The notes under the pieces are model-generated. The model was not told where the DNA came from and did no database searches. It saw nothing but the letters and a program-made list of their open reading frames with translations. Shown here piece by piece: positions 8,670 to 17,023 of a stretch of DNA of 64,000 nt. Location: contig OMYO01000007.1 of assembly GCA_900315285.1 (NCBI GenBank), positions 1 to 64,000 of the forward strand. Direction: 5' to 3'. The stretch's first letter is position 1, and each line of letters opens with the position of its first letter. This DNA comes from an uncultured Eubacteriales bacterium. Lineage in GTDB: Bacteria; Bacillota; Clostridia; Oscillospirales; Acutalibacteraceae. The position numbers were made by a program, and so were the translations under genes.

Positions 8670-8698
8670 TTGAGGAAATTGACATCCTTTGATATAAT
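8670..8698 (+). promoter_or_regulatory. Promoter of the tmk-dnaG-rpoD operon
   Basis: TTGAGG (8670-8675) and a perfect TATAAT (8693-8698) with 17 bp spacing. A tempting TTGACA at 8679 is too close to the -10. Everything from 8744 to 19036 runs in one direction with gaps of at most 24 bases, so this promoter could drive the whole block. Confidence 0.75.
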
Positions 8699-8743
8699 GA
8701 TAGCTTACTACCAGTATGTTCTCTGATAAGAAAGGAGTTCTGA

Positions 8744-9412
8744 ATGGGCAGACTGCTTGTTCTGGAGGGCCTGGACGGTTCCGGGAAATCCACGCAGATG
8801 GAGCTTTTGAAGCGCGGCCTTGCGCGGGAGGGCTTTACTGCCAGCTACATCAAGATGCCGGACTACGAGAGTGACTCGAGTGCGCTCGTCCGCATGTATC
8901 TCGGCGGTGCCTTTGGTGAGAGCCCGGACGACGTGAATGCCTATGCGGCATCCACTTTCTATGCTGCGGACCGTTACGCCGGCTACCATACAAAATGGCA
9001 GGCGGACTATCAGAACCCGGACGTGGACTTCGTCGTCGCAGACCGATACGTAAGTTCCAACGCCATCTTTCAAATGCCAAAACTCTCCCGGGAACTCTGG
9101 GACGCATACCTTGCCTGGCTCGAGGACTTCGAGTACCGGAAACTGGGTCTCCCCAGACCGGACATGGTCATCTACCTGGACGTCCCGGTGGAAATCTCCC
9201 AAAAGCTCCTGTCAAAGCGCTACGGGGAAAACGGGGGAGAGCGTGACGTCCACGAGCGGGACATTGCATATCAGATGAAATGCCGGGAGGCGGCGGAATA
9301 CGCTGCCAATGCCAGCGGCTGGAAAAAAATCAGCTGTGCAGAGGACGGTGTCCTGCGCGCAGCGGATGATATTGCGGGAGACATCCTGGACGCAGTCCGG
9401 AATCTCCGCTAG
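8744..9412 (+). CDS. Thymidylate kinase family protein
   Basis: 222-aa P-loop kinase. The Walker A motif GLDGSGKST is at residues 9-17, a DRY motif follows in the middle (VVADRYVSSN), and a YLDVPVE strand lies before the lid region, matching the dTMP kinase fold. It would convert dTMP to dTDP. It differs from the short bacterial Tmk usually found near the DNA polymerase clamp-loader genes and has a longer helical insert after DRY, so a broader deoxynucleotide kinase role is possible. First gene of the replication/transcription operon; its ATG follows AAAGGAG. Confidence 0.85.
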   Translation: MGRLLVLEGLDGSGKSTQMELLKRGLAREGFTASYIKMPDYESDSSALVRMYLGGAFGESPDDVNAYAASTFYAADRYAGYHTKWQADYQNPDVDFVVADRYVSSNAIFQMPKLSRELWDAYLAWLEDFEYRKLGLPRPDMVIYLDVPVEISQKLLSKRYGENGGERDVHERDIAYQMKCREAAEYAANASGWKKISCAEDGVLRAADDIAGDILDAVRNLR

Positions 9413-9430
9413 ATTAGGATTTTATTTACC

Positions 9431-10315
9431 ATGATCGAGGATATTGAGCACTGTCTTAGACGACCGCAGCTCACCGACCGGGACTGGGTGCAGCACGCAT
9501 TCATGGGCTCCGGACGGGAGGGGGCTGACTTCTGCTTTGGCTGCATCTATATGTGGGCGCCCGTCTACGACTATAAAATTGCCAATGTGGACGGCATGTT
9601 CGTGGGCAGGTCCCGTTACAGCTATACGCTTCCCGCCGGGGACGGAGACGCCTCCGTCATTCTGGAAGAGCTCTTGAAGCAGAGTACTGAGCCTCTGCGG
9701 CTCAGCGCCATCTGCGAGTACCAGAAGACCTGGCTTGAGGAGCGCTTCCCCGGAACGTTCCGCTTCACTGAGGACCGGGACAATGAGGACTATCTCTACC
9801 GGGTGGAGGCACTGGCAAACCTGTCTGGAAAAAAGTATCACGGTAAGCGCAACCACTGCTCTTTCTTTGAGAAGAATAATAACTGGACCTACGAGGAGAT
9901 GACTCAGAATGTGGCCGAGGAGTGCATGCAGTTCTCCCACCTCTGGGTCAAAGAAAATGAGCGCCAGGCAAAACTTGGTGCCGACCAGGAATTGGATGCC
10001 ATTCAGCGCGCCTTAGCCCATTTTGATGAGCTCGGTTTTGTGGGTGGTGTGCTCCGTATTGACGGCACTATCGTCGCATACACCTGTGGTGAGCCCATCA
10101 ACGACTATGTCTTTGATACACATGTTGAGAAGGCAGACGCATCCATCCGTGGTGCCTATCCTATGATCACCCGGGAATTTGCCCGAAACTCCATCGCCCA
10201 GTACACCCTGGTGAACCGGGAGGAGGACATGGGCATTGATGGACTTCGTCAGGCGAAGCTCTCCTGGCACCCGGAACAGCTTTTGACAAAATATATTGCG
10301 GAGGAAATCCGCTGA
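9431..10315 (+). CDS. DUF2156 (phosphatidylglycerol lysyltransferase-like) protein
   Basis: 294 aa. The sequence fits the DUF2156 family, a GNAT-like fold related to the C-terminal domain of the lysyl-phosphatidylglycerol synthase MprF but without its membrane part. Supporting segments include the YLYRVEALANLSGKKYHGKR block and the C-terminal RQAKLSWHPEQLLTKY. Members are thought to transfer aminoacyl groups, but the acceptor is unknown. Second gene of the operon, 18 bases after the thymidylate kinase; its ribosome binding site is weak, which suggests translational coupling. Confidence 0.8.
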   Translation: MIEDIEHCLRRPQLTDRDWVQHAFMGSGREGADFCFGCIYMWAPVYDYKIANVDGMFVGRSRYSYTLPAGDGDASVILEELLKQSTEPLRLSAICEYQKTWLEERFPGTFRFTEDRDNEDYLYRVEALANLSGKKYHGKRNHCSFFEKNNNWTYEEMTQNVAEECMQFSHLWVKENERQAKLGADQELDAIQRALAHFDELGFVGGVLRIDGTIVAYTCGEPINDYVFDTHVEKADASIRGAYPMITREFARNSIAQYTLVNREEDMGIDGLRQAKLSWHPEQLLTKYIAEEIR

Positions 10316-10335
10316 CCCTATTAGGAGGAACACCA

Positions 10336-11229
10336 ATGACAGACCAGCGGCAGGAACCGGCCCTCGTGCAGAGCGGGGATGTCGAGGACCTTGTCCGTAT
10401 TTGGAACGAGGCGTTTGGCGACGACCCGGAGTATATCCGAAATTTTCTGCGGCTTGCCGCGGAGCCCGACAATGTCGTGGTCTCCCATGAGGATGGCAAA
10501 GCGGTCTCCGCAGCCTATCTCCTTGAGAACAGCCTGGTCGTTCGCGGACGCAGCTATTCCGCATATTATTTCTATGCGGCTGCCACTGACCCGGAGTACC
10601 GGGGAAAGGGGCACATGAGCCGCATTATTGAATACTGCATCGCCCTGGCCAAGGAGCGGGACGTGGACTTTATCTATCTTGTCCCGGCGGAGGGTTCGCT
10701 CTACCACTATTACAGCAAGTATGGGTTCCGCACCTGCTTTTACGCCCGCACGGTGAACTTTTCCCGGAAGGAACTGGCCGCGGCCATCTGCGGAGAGGAA
10801 TCCGCCGAACCGGAGGCCGAGAACCCCTACACCTTTGCGCTGACCGACGTGCCGAAGGTCCGGGAGGAGGCCCTTGCCGGAACCGACCATGTTGCATTGG
10901 ACTACAAGGTTATGCAGTATGCCCTTTTTGAGCATGCTTCCTGTGGCGGGGAAATCCTCTGTGACGGAAATTCCTACGCCCTTTACAATAATAATAACGG
11001 CACTGTGGTCATCACAGAACTCTGCCCGCCCACATTGGACGGGTCCATGGCGCGTCTGCTTCTTCAGCTGGACGCCCGCAAGTATGTCTTCCACGCCCCC
11101 TACGTCTGTGAGGTCGAGGGACATCGAAAGACACTGGGCAGAGCCGGTATGGCCATTGCCCTGAACAAGAAAGCCCGCACTGCATCCGGTCAAATGCAGA
11201 ATGCTTATATAGGAATCACCCTCGGGTGA
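10336..11229 (+). CDS. GNAT family N-acetyltransferase
   Basis: 297 aa. The N-terminal half (about residues 10-145) is a GNAT domain: the acetyl-CoA motif appears as ATDPEYRGKGHMSRIIEYC and the next strand as FIYLVPAEGSLYHYYSKYGF. The C-terminal half continues with a mixed alpha/beta stretch of the kind seen in two-domain Eis-like acetyltransferases. The substrate cannot be read from the sequence. It follows the DUF2156 gene, itself a GNAT-like fold, so the two may act on related acceptors; that link is inference. AGGAGGA site before the ATG. Confidence 0.85.
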   Translation: MTDQRQEPALVQSGDVEDLVRIWNEAFGDDPEYIRNFLRLAAEPDNVVVSHEDGKAVSAAYLLENSLVVRGRSYSAYYFYAAATDPEYRGKGHMSRIIEYCIALAKERDVDFIYLVPAEGSLYHYYSKYGFRTCFYARTVNFSRKELAAAICGEESAEPEAENPYTFALTDVPKVREEALAGTDHVALDYKVMQYALFEHASCGGEILCDGNSYALYNNNNGTVVITELCPPTLDGSMARLLLQLDARKYVFHAPYVCEVEGHRKTLGRAGMAIALNKKARTASGQMQNAYIGITLG

Positions 11230-11251
11230 CAGTTTCCATGGAGGTAATACC

Positions 11252-11797
11252 ATGATCTATTTATTTTTAGCCGACGGTTTTGAAGAAGTCGAGGCCATTG
11301 GGACTCTGGACGTTCTTCGCCGCTGTGACATCAAGACCCGCACAGTCGGCATTGGCGGCACCGAGATTACCGGCGCCCACGGTGTCCGCGTAAAAGCGGA
11401 TCTTGCAGAGGAGGACATGGTCCTCAATGAAGATCTGGACGCTGTCGTCCTTCCCGGCGGAATGCCCGGGACGACAAATCTTGCCGCTTCTGACACCGTC
11501 AAGGACGCTCTGAAATTTGCCCAGAAAAAACACATTCTCATCTGCGCCATCTGTGCGGCACCGACTGTGCTCGGACAGGAGGGCATCCTCGCCGGCAAGC
11601 GGGCAACCTGCTTCCCGGGCTGTGAGGACGGCCTTGGTGGCGCTACGTATACCAAGGAGCCCGTCACAGAGGACGGTCGAATCATCACGGCAAACGGTGC
11701 CGGCAGCGCCCTCATCTTCGGAGAGGCCATTGCCGCCCACTTTGTCGGCAAGGAGACGGCCCACAAAGTCGTTCTCAACATGCAGTATCAGTTTTAA
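11252..11797 (+). CDS. DJ-1/PfpI family protein
   Basis: 181 aa, typical for the DJ-1 (YajL/ThiJ) branch. The nucleophile elbow AICAAPT places the reactive cysteine at about residue 101, and the conserved glutamate lies in GFEEVEAI near residue 14. The LPGGMPGT loop is also typical. Family members are oxidative-stress chaperones or glyoxalase-like enzymes; which applies here is not visible. Located inside the replication operon behind the GNAT gene, with a GGAGGT site. Confidence 0.9.
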   Translation: MIYLFLADGFEEVEAIGTLDVLRRCDIKTRTVGIGGTEITGAHGVRVKADLAEEDMVLNEDLDAVVLPGGMPGTTNLAASDTVKDALKFAQKKHILICAICAAPTVLGQEGILAGKRATCFPGCEDGLGGATYTKEPVTEDGRIITANGAGSALIFGEAIAAHFVGKETAHKVVLNMQYQF

Positions 11798-11812
11798 GGA
11801 GACGAAGAATTT

Positions 11813-13099
11813 TTGATCTTTCCATCCTCGCCGCGGCCGGAACGGATCGGCCGCCCCGACCCCGTGCCGGAGCTCCTCTGCCCGGCCGGTGACATGGAAC
11901 GGCTCACGGCGGCTGTCGAATATGGCGCCGACGCCGTCTATCTCGGCGGCACCGAGTTCGGCATGCGCTCCGCACCCGGAAATTTCACCGGGGAGGAGCT
12001 GGCAGAGGCTGTAAAGTTCTGCCATGATCGCGGCGTGAAAGTCCATCTGACATGCAATACACTGCCGCGGAACGACGAAATCGAGGATCTTCCCGGTTTT
12101 CTCGCCATGGCGCAGGACGTCGGCGTTGACGCCTTTATCATTGCCGACATCGGCGTGCTCCGAATGGCGCAGAAATATGCCCCAAATGTGGACATCCATA
12201 TGTCCACGCAGGCGGGGGTAGTGAACTATATCACCGCAAACGCCCTCTATGATATGGGAGTGAGACGGGTGGTCATGGCGCGGGAGGTCTCCCTGAAGGA
12301 AATTGCGGAAATCCGCCGCAAGACCCCGGATGACCTCGAAATAGAGTGCTTTGTCCACGGCGCCATGTGCATGTCCTTTTCCGGACGCTGTCTGCTCTCC
12401 AACTACCTGACCGGCCGGGACGCCAACCGCGGCCAGTGTGCCCAGCCCTGCCGCTGGCGCTACCATGTCATTGAGGAGAAACGGCCCGGACAGCTCTTTG
12501 AGATCTCCGAGGAGAAAGATGGCACCTACTTCATGAACTCCAAGGACATGTGCATGATAGAGCACATCCCTGAACTAGTGGATGCCGGCATTACAAGTTT
12601 CAAAATTGAGGGCCGCGCCAAATCGGCCTTCTATGTGGCGGCCACGACCAATGCCTACCGCGCCGCCATCGACGGCTATCTGGCCAATCCATCTCCGGAC
12701 TATCGCCCGGAGGAGTGGATCCTGGACGAGGTAAAGAAGATAAGCTACCGGGACTACTGCACCGGTTTCTACTTCGGCCAGCCCAATGAGGATGCAAACC
12801 TCTATTATAAAGGCATCTATATCCGCAACTGGGACGTCATGGCCAATGTTCTCCACTGCGAGGGAAATACTGTCACCGTCTCCCAGAGAAACCGCTTTTT
12901 CGAGGGCGACACCTTTGAGGTCCTGAGCCCCGGGGTCCGCCCGTTCACAATAACCGCAAAAGAGCTCTATAACGAAGAGGGGGAGCGGGTCACTGTGGCC
13001 CCCAATCCCCTGGCAACCATCCGCATTGTGACGGACCAGGAGATATCGGTCCCCGCCGGCTCCATTCTCCGGATGCCGGTCCGGGAGAAGAACGGCTGA
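11813..13099 (+). CDS. U32 family peptidase / tRNA hydroxylation-type protein
   Basis: 428 aa. The U32 signature is clear: HGAMCMSFSGRCLLSNYL followed by NRGQCAQPCRW, with four conserved cysteines, and the N-terminal ELLCPAGDMERLTAAVEYGAD. Members were first described as collagenases, but TrhP-type members help form 5-hydroxyuridine in tRNA and carry an iron-sulfur cluster, which the cysteines here allow. The start is a TTG at 11813 ten bases behind AAGGAGA. The length matches the single-domain form. It is cotranscribed with dgt and dnaG. Confidence 0.9.
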   Translation: MIFPSSPRPERIGRPDPVPELLCPAGDMERLTAAVEYGADAVYLGGTEFGMRSAPGNFTGEELAEAVKFCHDRGVKVHLTCNTLPRNDEIEDLPGFLAMAQDVGVDAFIIADIGVLRMAQKYAPNVDIHMSTQAGVVNYITANALYDMGVRRVVMAREVSLKEIAEIRRKTPDDLEIECFVHGAMCMSFSGRCLLSNYLTGRDANRGQCAQPCRWRYHVIEEKRPGQLFEISEEKDGTYFMNSKDMCMIEHIPELVDAGITSFKIEGRAKSAFYVAATTNAYRAAIDGYLANPSPDYRPEEWILDEVKKISYRDYCTGFYFGQPNEDANLYYKGIYIRNWDVMANVLHCEGNTVTVSQRNRFFEGDTFEVLSPGVRPFTITAKELYNEEGERVTVAPNPLATIRIVTDQEISVPAGSILRMPVREKNG

Positions 13100-13122
13100 C
13101 CCATCAGCAGGAGGTCTGTGGT

Positions 13123-14124
13123 ATGGAAAATATTCGGGAGAGAACCATGCAGATAGAGGACAGTCTCCTATCGAAGGAGGCATGCCGCTGCTCGGATTCC
13201 CGTGGGCGTCAGCGCCCGGAGCCGGAGGATGATCTCCGCACTCCGTTTCAACGGGATCGGGACCGTATTGTCCACTGCAACGCGTTTCGGCGCCTGCAGC
13301 ACAAGACACAGGTCTTTCTCTCTCCGACGGGAGACCACTACCGCACCCGTCTGACCCATACTTTGGAAGTGGCGCAAATCGCCCGTACCCTTGCCCGGGG
13401 ACTTCAGGTCAATGAGGATCTGACCGAGGCCATTGCCCTCGGCCACGACCTGGGACACACCCCATTCGGACACGCCGGCGAGCGGGCATTGAAAGAGGTA
13501 TACCCCAAGGGCTTTTGTCACTATCAGCAGAGCCTGCGTGTCGTGGATCATCTCGAGAAAAGTGGCCGGGGTCTGAATCTGACCTGGGAGGTGCGAAACG
13601 GTATCGTCTGCCATACCGAGGGGCCGGAGGCTGCCACGCTGGAGGGCCGCATTGTGCGCCTAGCCGACAAGATTGCCTACCTGAACCACGATATTGACGA
13701 CGCCATCCGCGCCGATCTGTTCTGCGAGGAGGATCTCCCGGAGGAAATCCGTGGTGTGCTGGGAAAGAGCAAGAGTGCCCGCATCAACACACTGGTGCTC
13801 TCCACACTGGAAAATACAAAAGATGGAGTACTCCGCATGGATCCGGCCGTTGATCATGCCTTCAAATACCTTAATACCTATATGTTCCACAACGTCTACA
13901 CGAATCCGGTCTGCAAAGGCGAGGAGGGGAAGGCAGAGAACATGGTGAAGACCATGTATCAGTACTTTGCGGAAAATCCCGATAAAATGCCTGAAGACTA
14001 TGGCCGTGTGACGACGGAGGAGGGACCGGAGAGGGCAGCCTGTGACTACATCTCCGGCATGAGTGACCGCTACGCCATCAAAGTCTATGAGAGTCTCTTT
14101 ATTCCCCGCCCCTGGGACGCCTGA
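13123..14124 (+). CDS. dgt: Deoxyguanosinetriphosphate triphosphohydrolase-like protein
   Basis: 333 aa HD-domain protein. The metal-binding signature is intact: RLTHTLEVAQIARTLARGL, then the HD pair in GHDLGHTPFGHAGE, and a second Asp in YLNHDIDDA. The family splits dNTPs into a nucleoside and triphosphate. The position just before dnaG and rpoD is a conserved Clostridia arrangement that supports a role in controlling dNTPs around replication. The ATG at 13123 has a CAGGAGG site; a downstream ATG at 13147 has none. Confidence 0.92.
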   Translation: MENIRERTMQIEDSLLSKEACRCSDSRGRQRPEPEDDLRTPFQRDRDRIVHCNAFRRLQHKTQVFLSPTGDHYRTRLTHTLEVAQIARTLARGLQVNEDLTEAIALGHDLGHTPFGHAGERALKEVYPKGFCHYQQSLRVVDHLEKSGRGLNLTWEVRNGIVCHTEGPEAATLEGRIVRLADKIAYLNHDIDDAIRADLFCEEDLPEEIRGVLGKSKSARINTLVLSTLENTKDGVLRMDPAVDHAFKYLNTYMFHNVYTNPVCKGEEGKAENMVKTMYQYFAENPDKMPEDYGRVTTEEGPERAACDYISGMSDRYAIKVYESLFIPRPWDA

Positions 14125-14135
14125 GGAGAACCGCC

Positions 14136-15830
14136 ATGCCAAAATTTTCTGAGGATTTTAAAAACAGTCTCCGGGAGCGAATTGACATAGTGGACTTCAT
14201 TGGGGACTACGTCGAACTGAAACGGTCCGGGCGAACCTACAAAGGCCGCTGTCCGTTCCACAACGACGACACCCCATCTTTCACCGTCTATCCTGACAAC
14301 GGCTCATTCTTCTGCTTCGGCTGCCACAAGGGCGGCGACATCATCAATTTCACAGAGGAAATTGAGCATCTCGACTACGCCGAGGCCGTCCAGTTCCTGG
14401 CCGACCGCGCCGGCGTGCCCATGCCGGAGGACAACTTCGACGACACCCTGTCAAAAAAGAGGCAGCGCATGCGCAGAATGAATGCTGACGCAGCCCGCTT
14501 CTTTTACCAATATATGATGAGCTCCGAGGGAAATGCCGGGCTCCGTTACTGGACGGAGAAGCGGCAGCTCTCCATGAAGATCATCCGCCGGTTTGGCCTG
14601 GGCTATGCCCCGGACGACTGGCATGGACTCAAAAATCATATGAACCGGCTCGGGTACTCAGACCAGGAACTCCTGGAGGCGGGTCTTGTCCGCAAGAGCG
14701 AGAAAAACGGCCGGTCCAACTACTATGACAACTTCCGAAACCGGGTCATGGTCCCCATCATCAACGTCCGCGGCAATATCATTGGATTTGGCGGACGGGT
14801 CATGGATGACACAAAACCCAAATACGTCAACACCTCCGACACACTGCTCTACCATAAGACCGATGAGGTCTTCGCCCTGAATTTTGCCAAGGACTCTGGA
14901 AAAGACGAGCTCATTCTGTGCGAGGGGTACATGGACGTCATCGCCCTCCATGCGGCGGGCTTTCAAAACGCCGTGGCTGGCCTCGGGACCGCACTGACGG
15001 ACCAGCAGGCCCGTCTTCTGTCCCGCTACTGCAACACCATCTATCTCAGCTACGACAGCGACTCTGCTGGCCGTGCTGCCACAGACCGCGCCCTGGACAT
15101 CTTCCAGAAGACCGGTCTCGACGTAAAGGTGCTCTCCTACAGCGGAGGCAAGGACCCTGACGAAATTATCCAGACCTATGGTTCCTCCCGGTTTCAGGCC
15201 ATCCTGGACAATGCAGAGAACGCGACGGCGTACCGTCTCAAGCAGCGGAAAAACCGCTATGATATGGACACCATCGAGGGAAAGCACCACTATCTGCAAG
15301 ACTCCATGCCCATCCTGGAAAAGCAGGATGACACAGGCAGGGAGCTCTACATTGCCCGGCTCTCCCAGGAGACCGGGGTCAGCGAGGACGCTATAAAGTC
15401 CCAGCTGAAAAATTATCTCTCAAAAAAACAATACCGGGAATCCCGGCGTCTGAAGAGTGAGGGCAGCAATTTCCGCTCCCTTCTGGACAAGACGTCCGGC
15501 GGACGCGGCAGAGCCGTGAAGACCCGGGAGGAGCGCGCTGAGGAGCTTATCTTGAGTGCACTCATGACGAACCATGACTACCTGGAGAGGGTGGACCGCT
15601 CCCTTGACCCAGAGGATTTTACCCCCGGCTTTCACAGAAAGCTCTATGAGGAGCTGCGGCGCCGCATCCAGGAGGGCTCGTCGACAGAACTCATTCAATT
15701 CTCCGAGATGTTCACCCCGGAGGAGATGGCGCAGATTTCCCGCCCCAGAATGGATGGCGCCCTGGCAAACTACAGTATGCGGGAAGTCGAGGACTGCATC
15801 GCCGTCCTGAAAAAGAGGCGGCACCGATGA
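14136..15830 (+). CDS. dnaG: DNA primase
   Basis: 564 aa, slightly short for DnaG. It makes RNA primers at the replication fork. The N-terminal zinc ribbon uses Cys39, His42, Cys60 and Cys63. The TOPRIM domain carries EGYMD at about residue 263 and the metal-binding DSDSAGR at about residue 308. A helical C-terminal domain from about residue 470 should bind the DnaB helicase. Lies 11 bases after dgt and upstream of rpoD, the core of the macromolecular synthesis operon (rpsU, the usual first member in other bacteria, is absent). Confidence 0.97.
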   Translation: MPKFSEDFKNSLRERIDIVDFIGDYVELKRSGRTYKGRCPFHNDDTPSFTVYPDNGSFFCFGCHKGGDIINFTEEIEHLDYAEAVQFLADRAGVPMPEDNFDDTLSKKRQRMRRMNADAARFFYQYMMSSEGNAGLRYWTEKRQLSMKIIRRFGLGYAPDDWHGLKNHMNRLGYSDQELLEAGLVRKSEKNGRSNYYDNFRNRVMVPIINVRGNIIGFGGRVMDDTKPKYVNTSDTLLYHKTDEVFALNFAKDSGKDELILCEGYMDVIALHAAGFQNAVAGLGTALTDQQARLLSRYCNTIYLSYDSDSAGRAATDRALDIFQKTGLDVKVLSYSGGKDPDEIIQTYGSSRFQAILDNAENATAYRLKQRKNRYDMDTIEGKHHYLQDSMPILEKQDDTGRELYIARLSQETGVSEDAIKSQLKNYLSKKQYRESRRLKSEGSNFRSLLDKTSGGRGRAVKTREERAEELILSALMTNHDYLERVDRSLDPEDFTPGFHRKLYEELRRRIQEGSSTELIQFSEMFTPEEMAQISRPRMDGALANYSMREVEDCIAVLKKRRHR

Positions 15831-15854
15831 TTCGTGGAAGAAAGGAACGTTGAT

Positions 15855-17000
15855 ATGGCTCAGACACCGAGAACCGTACAGCAGAACAATAAAAAACTCA
15901 CACCCGAGGAAAAAGAGGCGCAGAAGAAGAAGGTCCTGGAGGGCCTCATCAGCAAGGGCAAGGCGGCCGGCAAGCTCACAACCAACGACATTGACGACGC
16001 CATCGTCAAGATCGACATGGAAATGGACGAGCTCGACAAGCTCTATGAGACCCTGGAACAACAGAACATTGAGATCATAGATGACCTGGGCGATGCAGCC
16101 CTCGACTCCCTGAACTTTGACTCCGACTCCCAGAAGACGGCGCAGGTCCAGCAGGATGTCTCGAAGAATGCAGCCATGGATGACCCGGTCAAGGTCTATC
16201 TCAAAGAGATCGGACGCATTCCGCTCCTGACCCCGGAGGAGGAGATTGAGCTCGCCATCCGCATTGCTGACGGCGATGAGGAGGCCAAGAAAAAACTGGC
16301 CGAGTCCAACCTCCGTCTCGTTGTCAGCATTGCTAAGCGCTACGTTGGCCGCGGCATGCAGTTCCTGGACCTTATCCAGGAGGGCAACCTGGGCCTCATC
16401 AAAGCCGTCGATAAATTCGACTACACCAAAGGATTCAAATTCTCCACCTATGCCACATGGTGGATCCGTCAGGCCATTACCCGCGCCATTGCGGATCAGG
16501 CTCGTACCATCCGCATTCCGGTCCACATGGTGGAGACCATCAATAAAGTGAAGAAGACCAACAGCCAGCTGCTCCACAAGAACGGCAGAGACCCGACCCC
16601 GGAGGAAATTGCCGCGGAGATCGACATGCCGGTGGAGAAGGTCCGTGAGATCCTCCGCGTGGCCCAGGAGCCGGTATCCCTCGAGACGCCCATCGGCGAG
16701 GAGGAGGACAGCCATCTCGGCGACTTTATTCCCGACGACGACGCCCTGGCACCGGCTGACGCCGCCTCCCAGCTTCTGCTGAAGGAACAGCTCGCCGACG
16801 TCCTGACCACCCTCACCGAGAGAGAGGCCAAAGTCCTCTCCCTGCGTTTTGGTCTCGAGGATGGACATCCCCGCACTCTGGAAGAGGTGGGCAAGGAATT
16901 CAATGTCACCCGTGAGCGTATTCGTCAGATCGAGGCAAAGGCCCTGCGGAAACTCCGCCACCCGAGCCGTTCGAAAAAACTCAAGGATTTCCTGAACTAA
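15855..17000 (+). CDS. rpoD: Primary sigma factor of RNA polymerase (sigma-70/sigma-A)
   Basis: 381 aa, the compact Firmicute type. Region 1.2 begins at [17 protein letters not shown], region 2 shows [18 protein letters not shown] and the promoter-melting [17 protein letters not shown], and region 4.2 ends in [18 protein letters not shown]. The acidic linker before region 1.2 is short. A GTG at 15834 is in frame, but the ATG at 15855, eight bases after GAAAGGA, is the better start. The many TTGACA/TATAAT-like promoters with 16-18 bp spacing in this window fit this factor. Confidence 0.97.
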   Translation: MAQTPRTVQQNNKKLTPEEKEAQKKKVLEGLISKGKAAGKLTTNDIDDAIVKIDMEMDELDKLYETLEQQNIEIIDDLGDAALDSLNFDSDSQKTAQVQQDVSKNAAMDDPVKVYLKEIGRIPLLTPEEEIELAIRIADGDEEAKKKLAESNLRLVVSIAKRYVGRGMQFLDLIQEGNLGLIKAVDKFDYTKGFKFSTYATWWIRQAITRAIADQARTIRIPVHMVETINKVKKTNSQLLHKNGRDPTPEEIAAEIDMPVEKVREILRVAQEPVSLETPIGEEEDSHLGDFIPDDDALAPADAASQLLLKEQLADVLTTLTEREAKVLSLRFGLEDGHPRTLEEVGKEFNVTRERIRQIEAKALRKLRHPSRSKKLKDFLN

Positions 17001-17023
17001 ACCCTGTTAGGAGGAGATAAGGT

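Noticed and set aside
8679-8698. TTGACA at 8679 as the -35 of the tmk promoter
   Set aside because: Only eight bases separate it from TATAAT. TTGAGG at 8670 has the proper 17-bp spacing.
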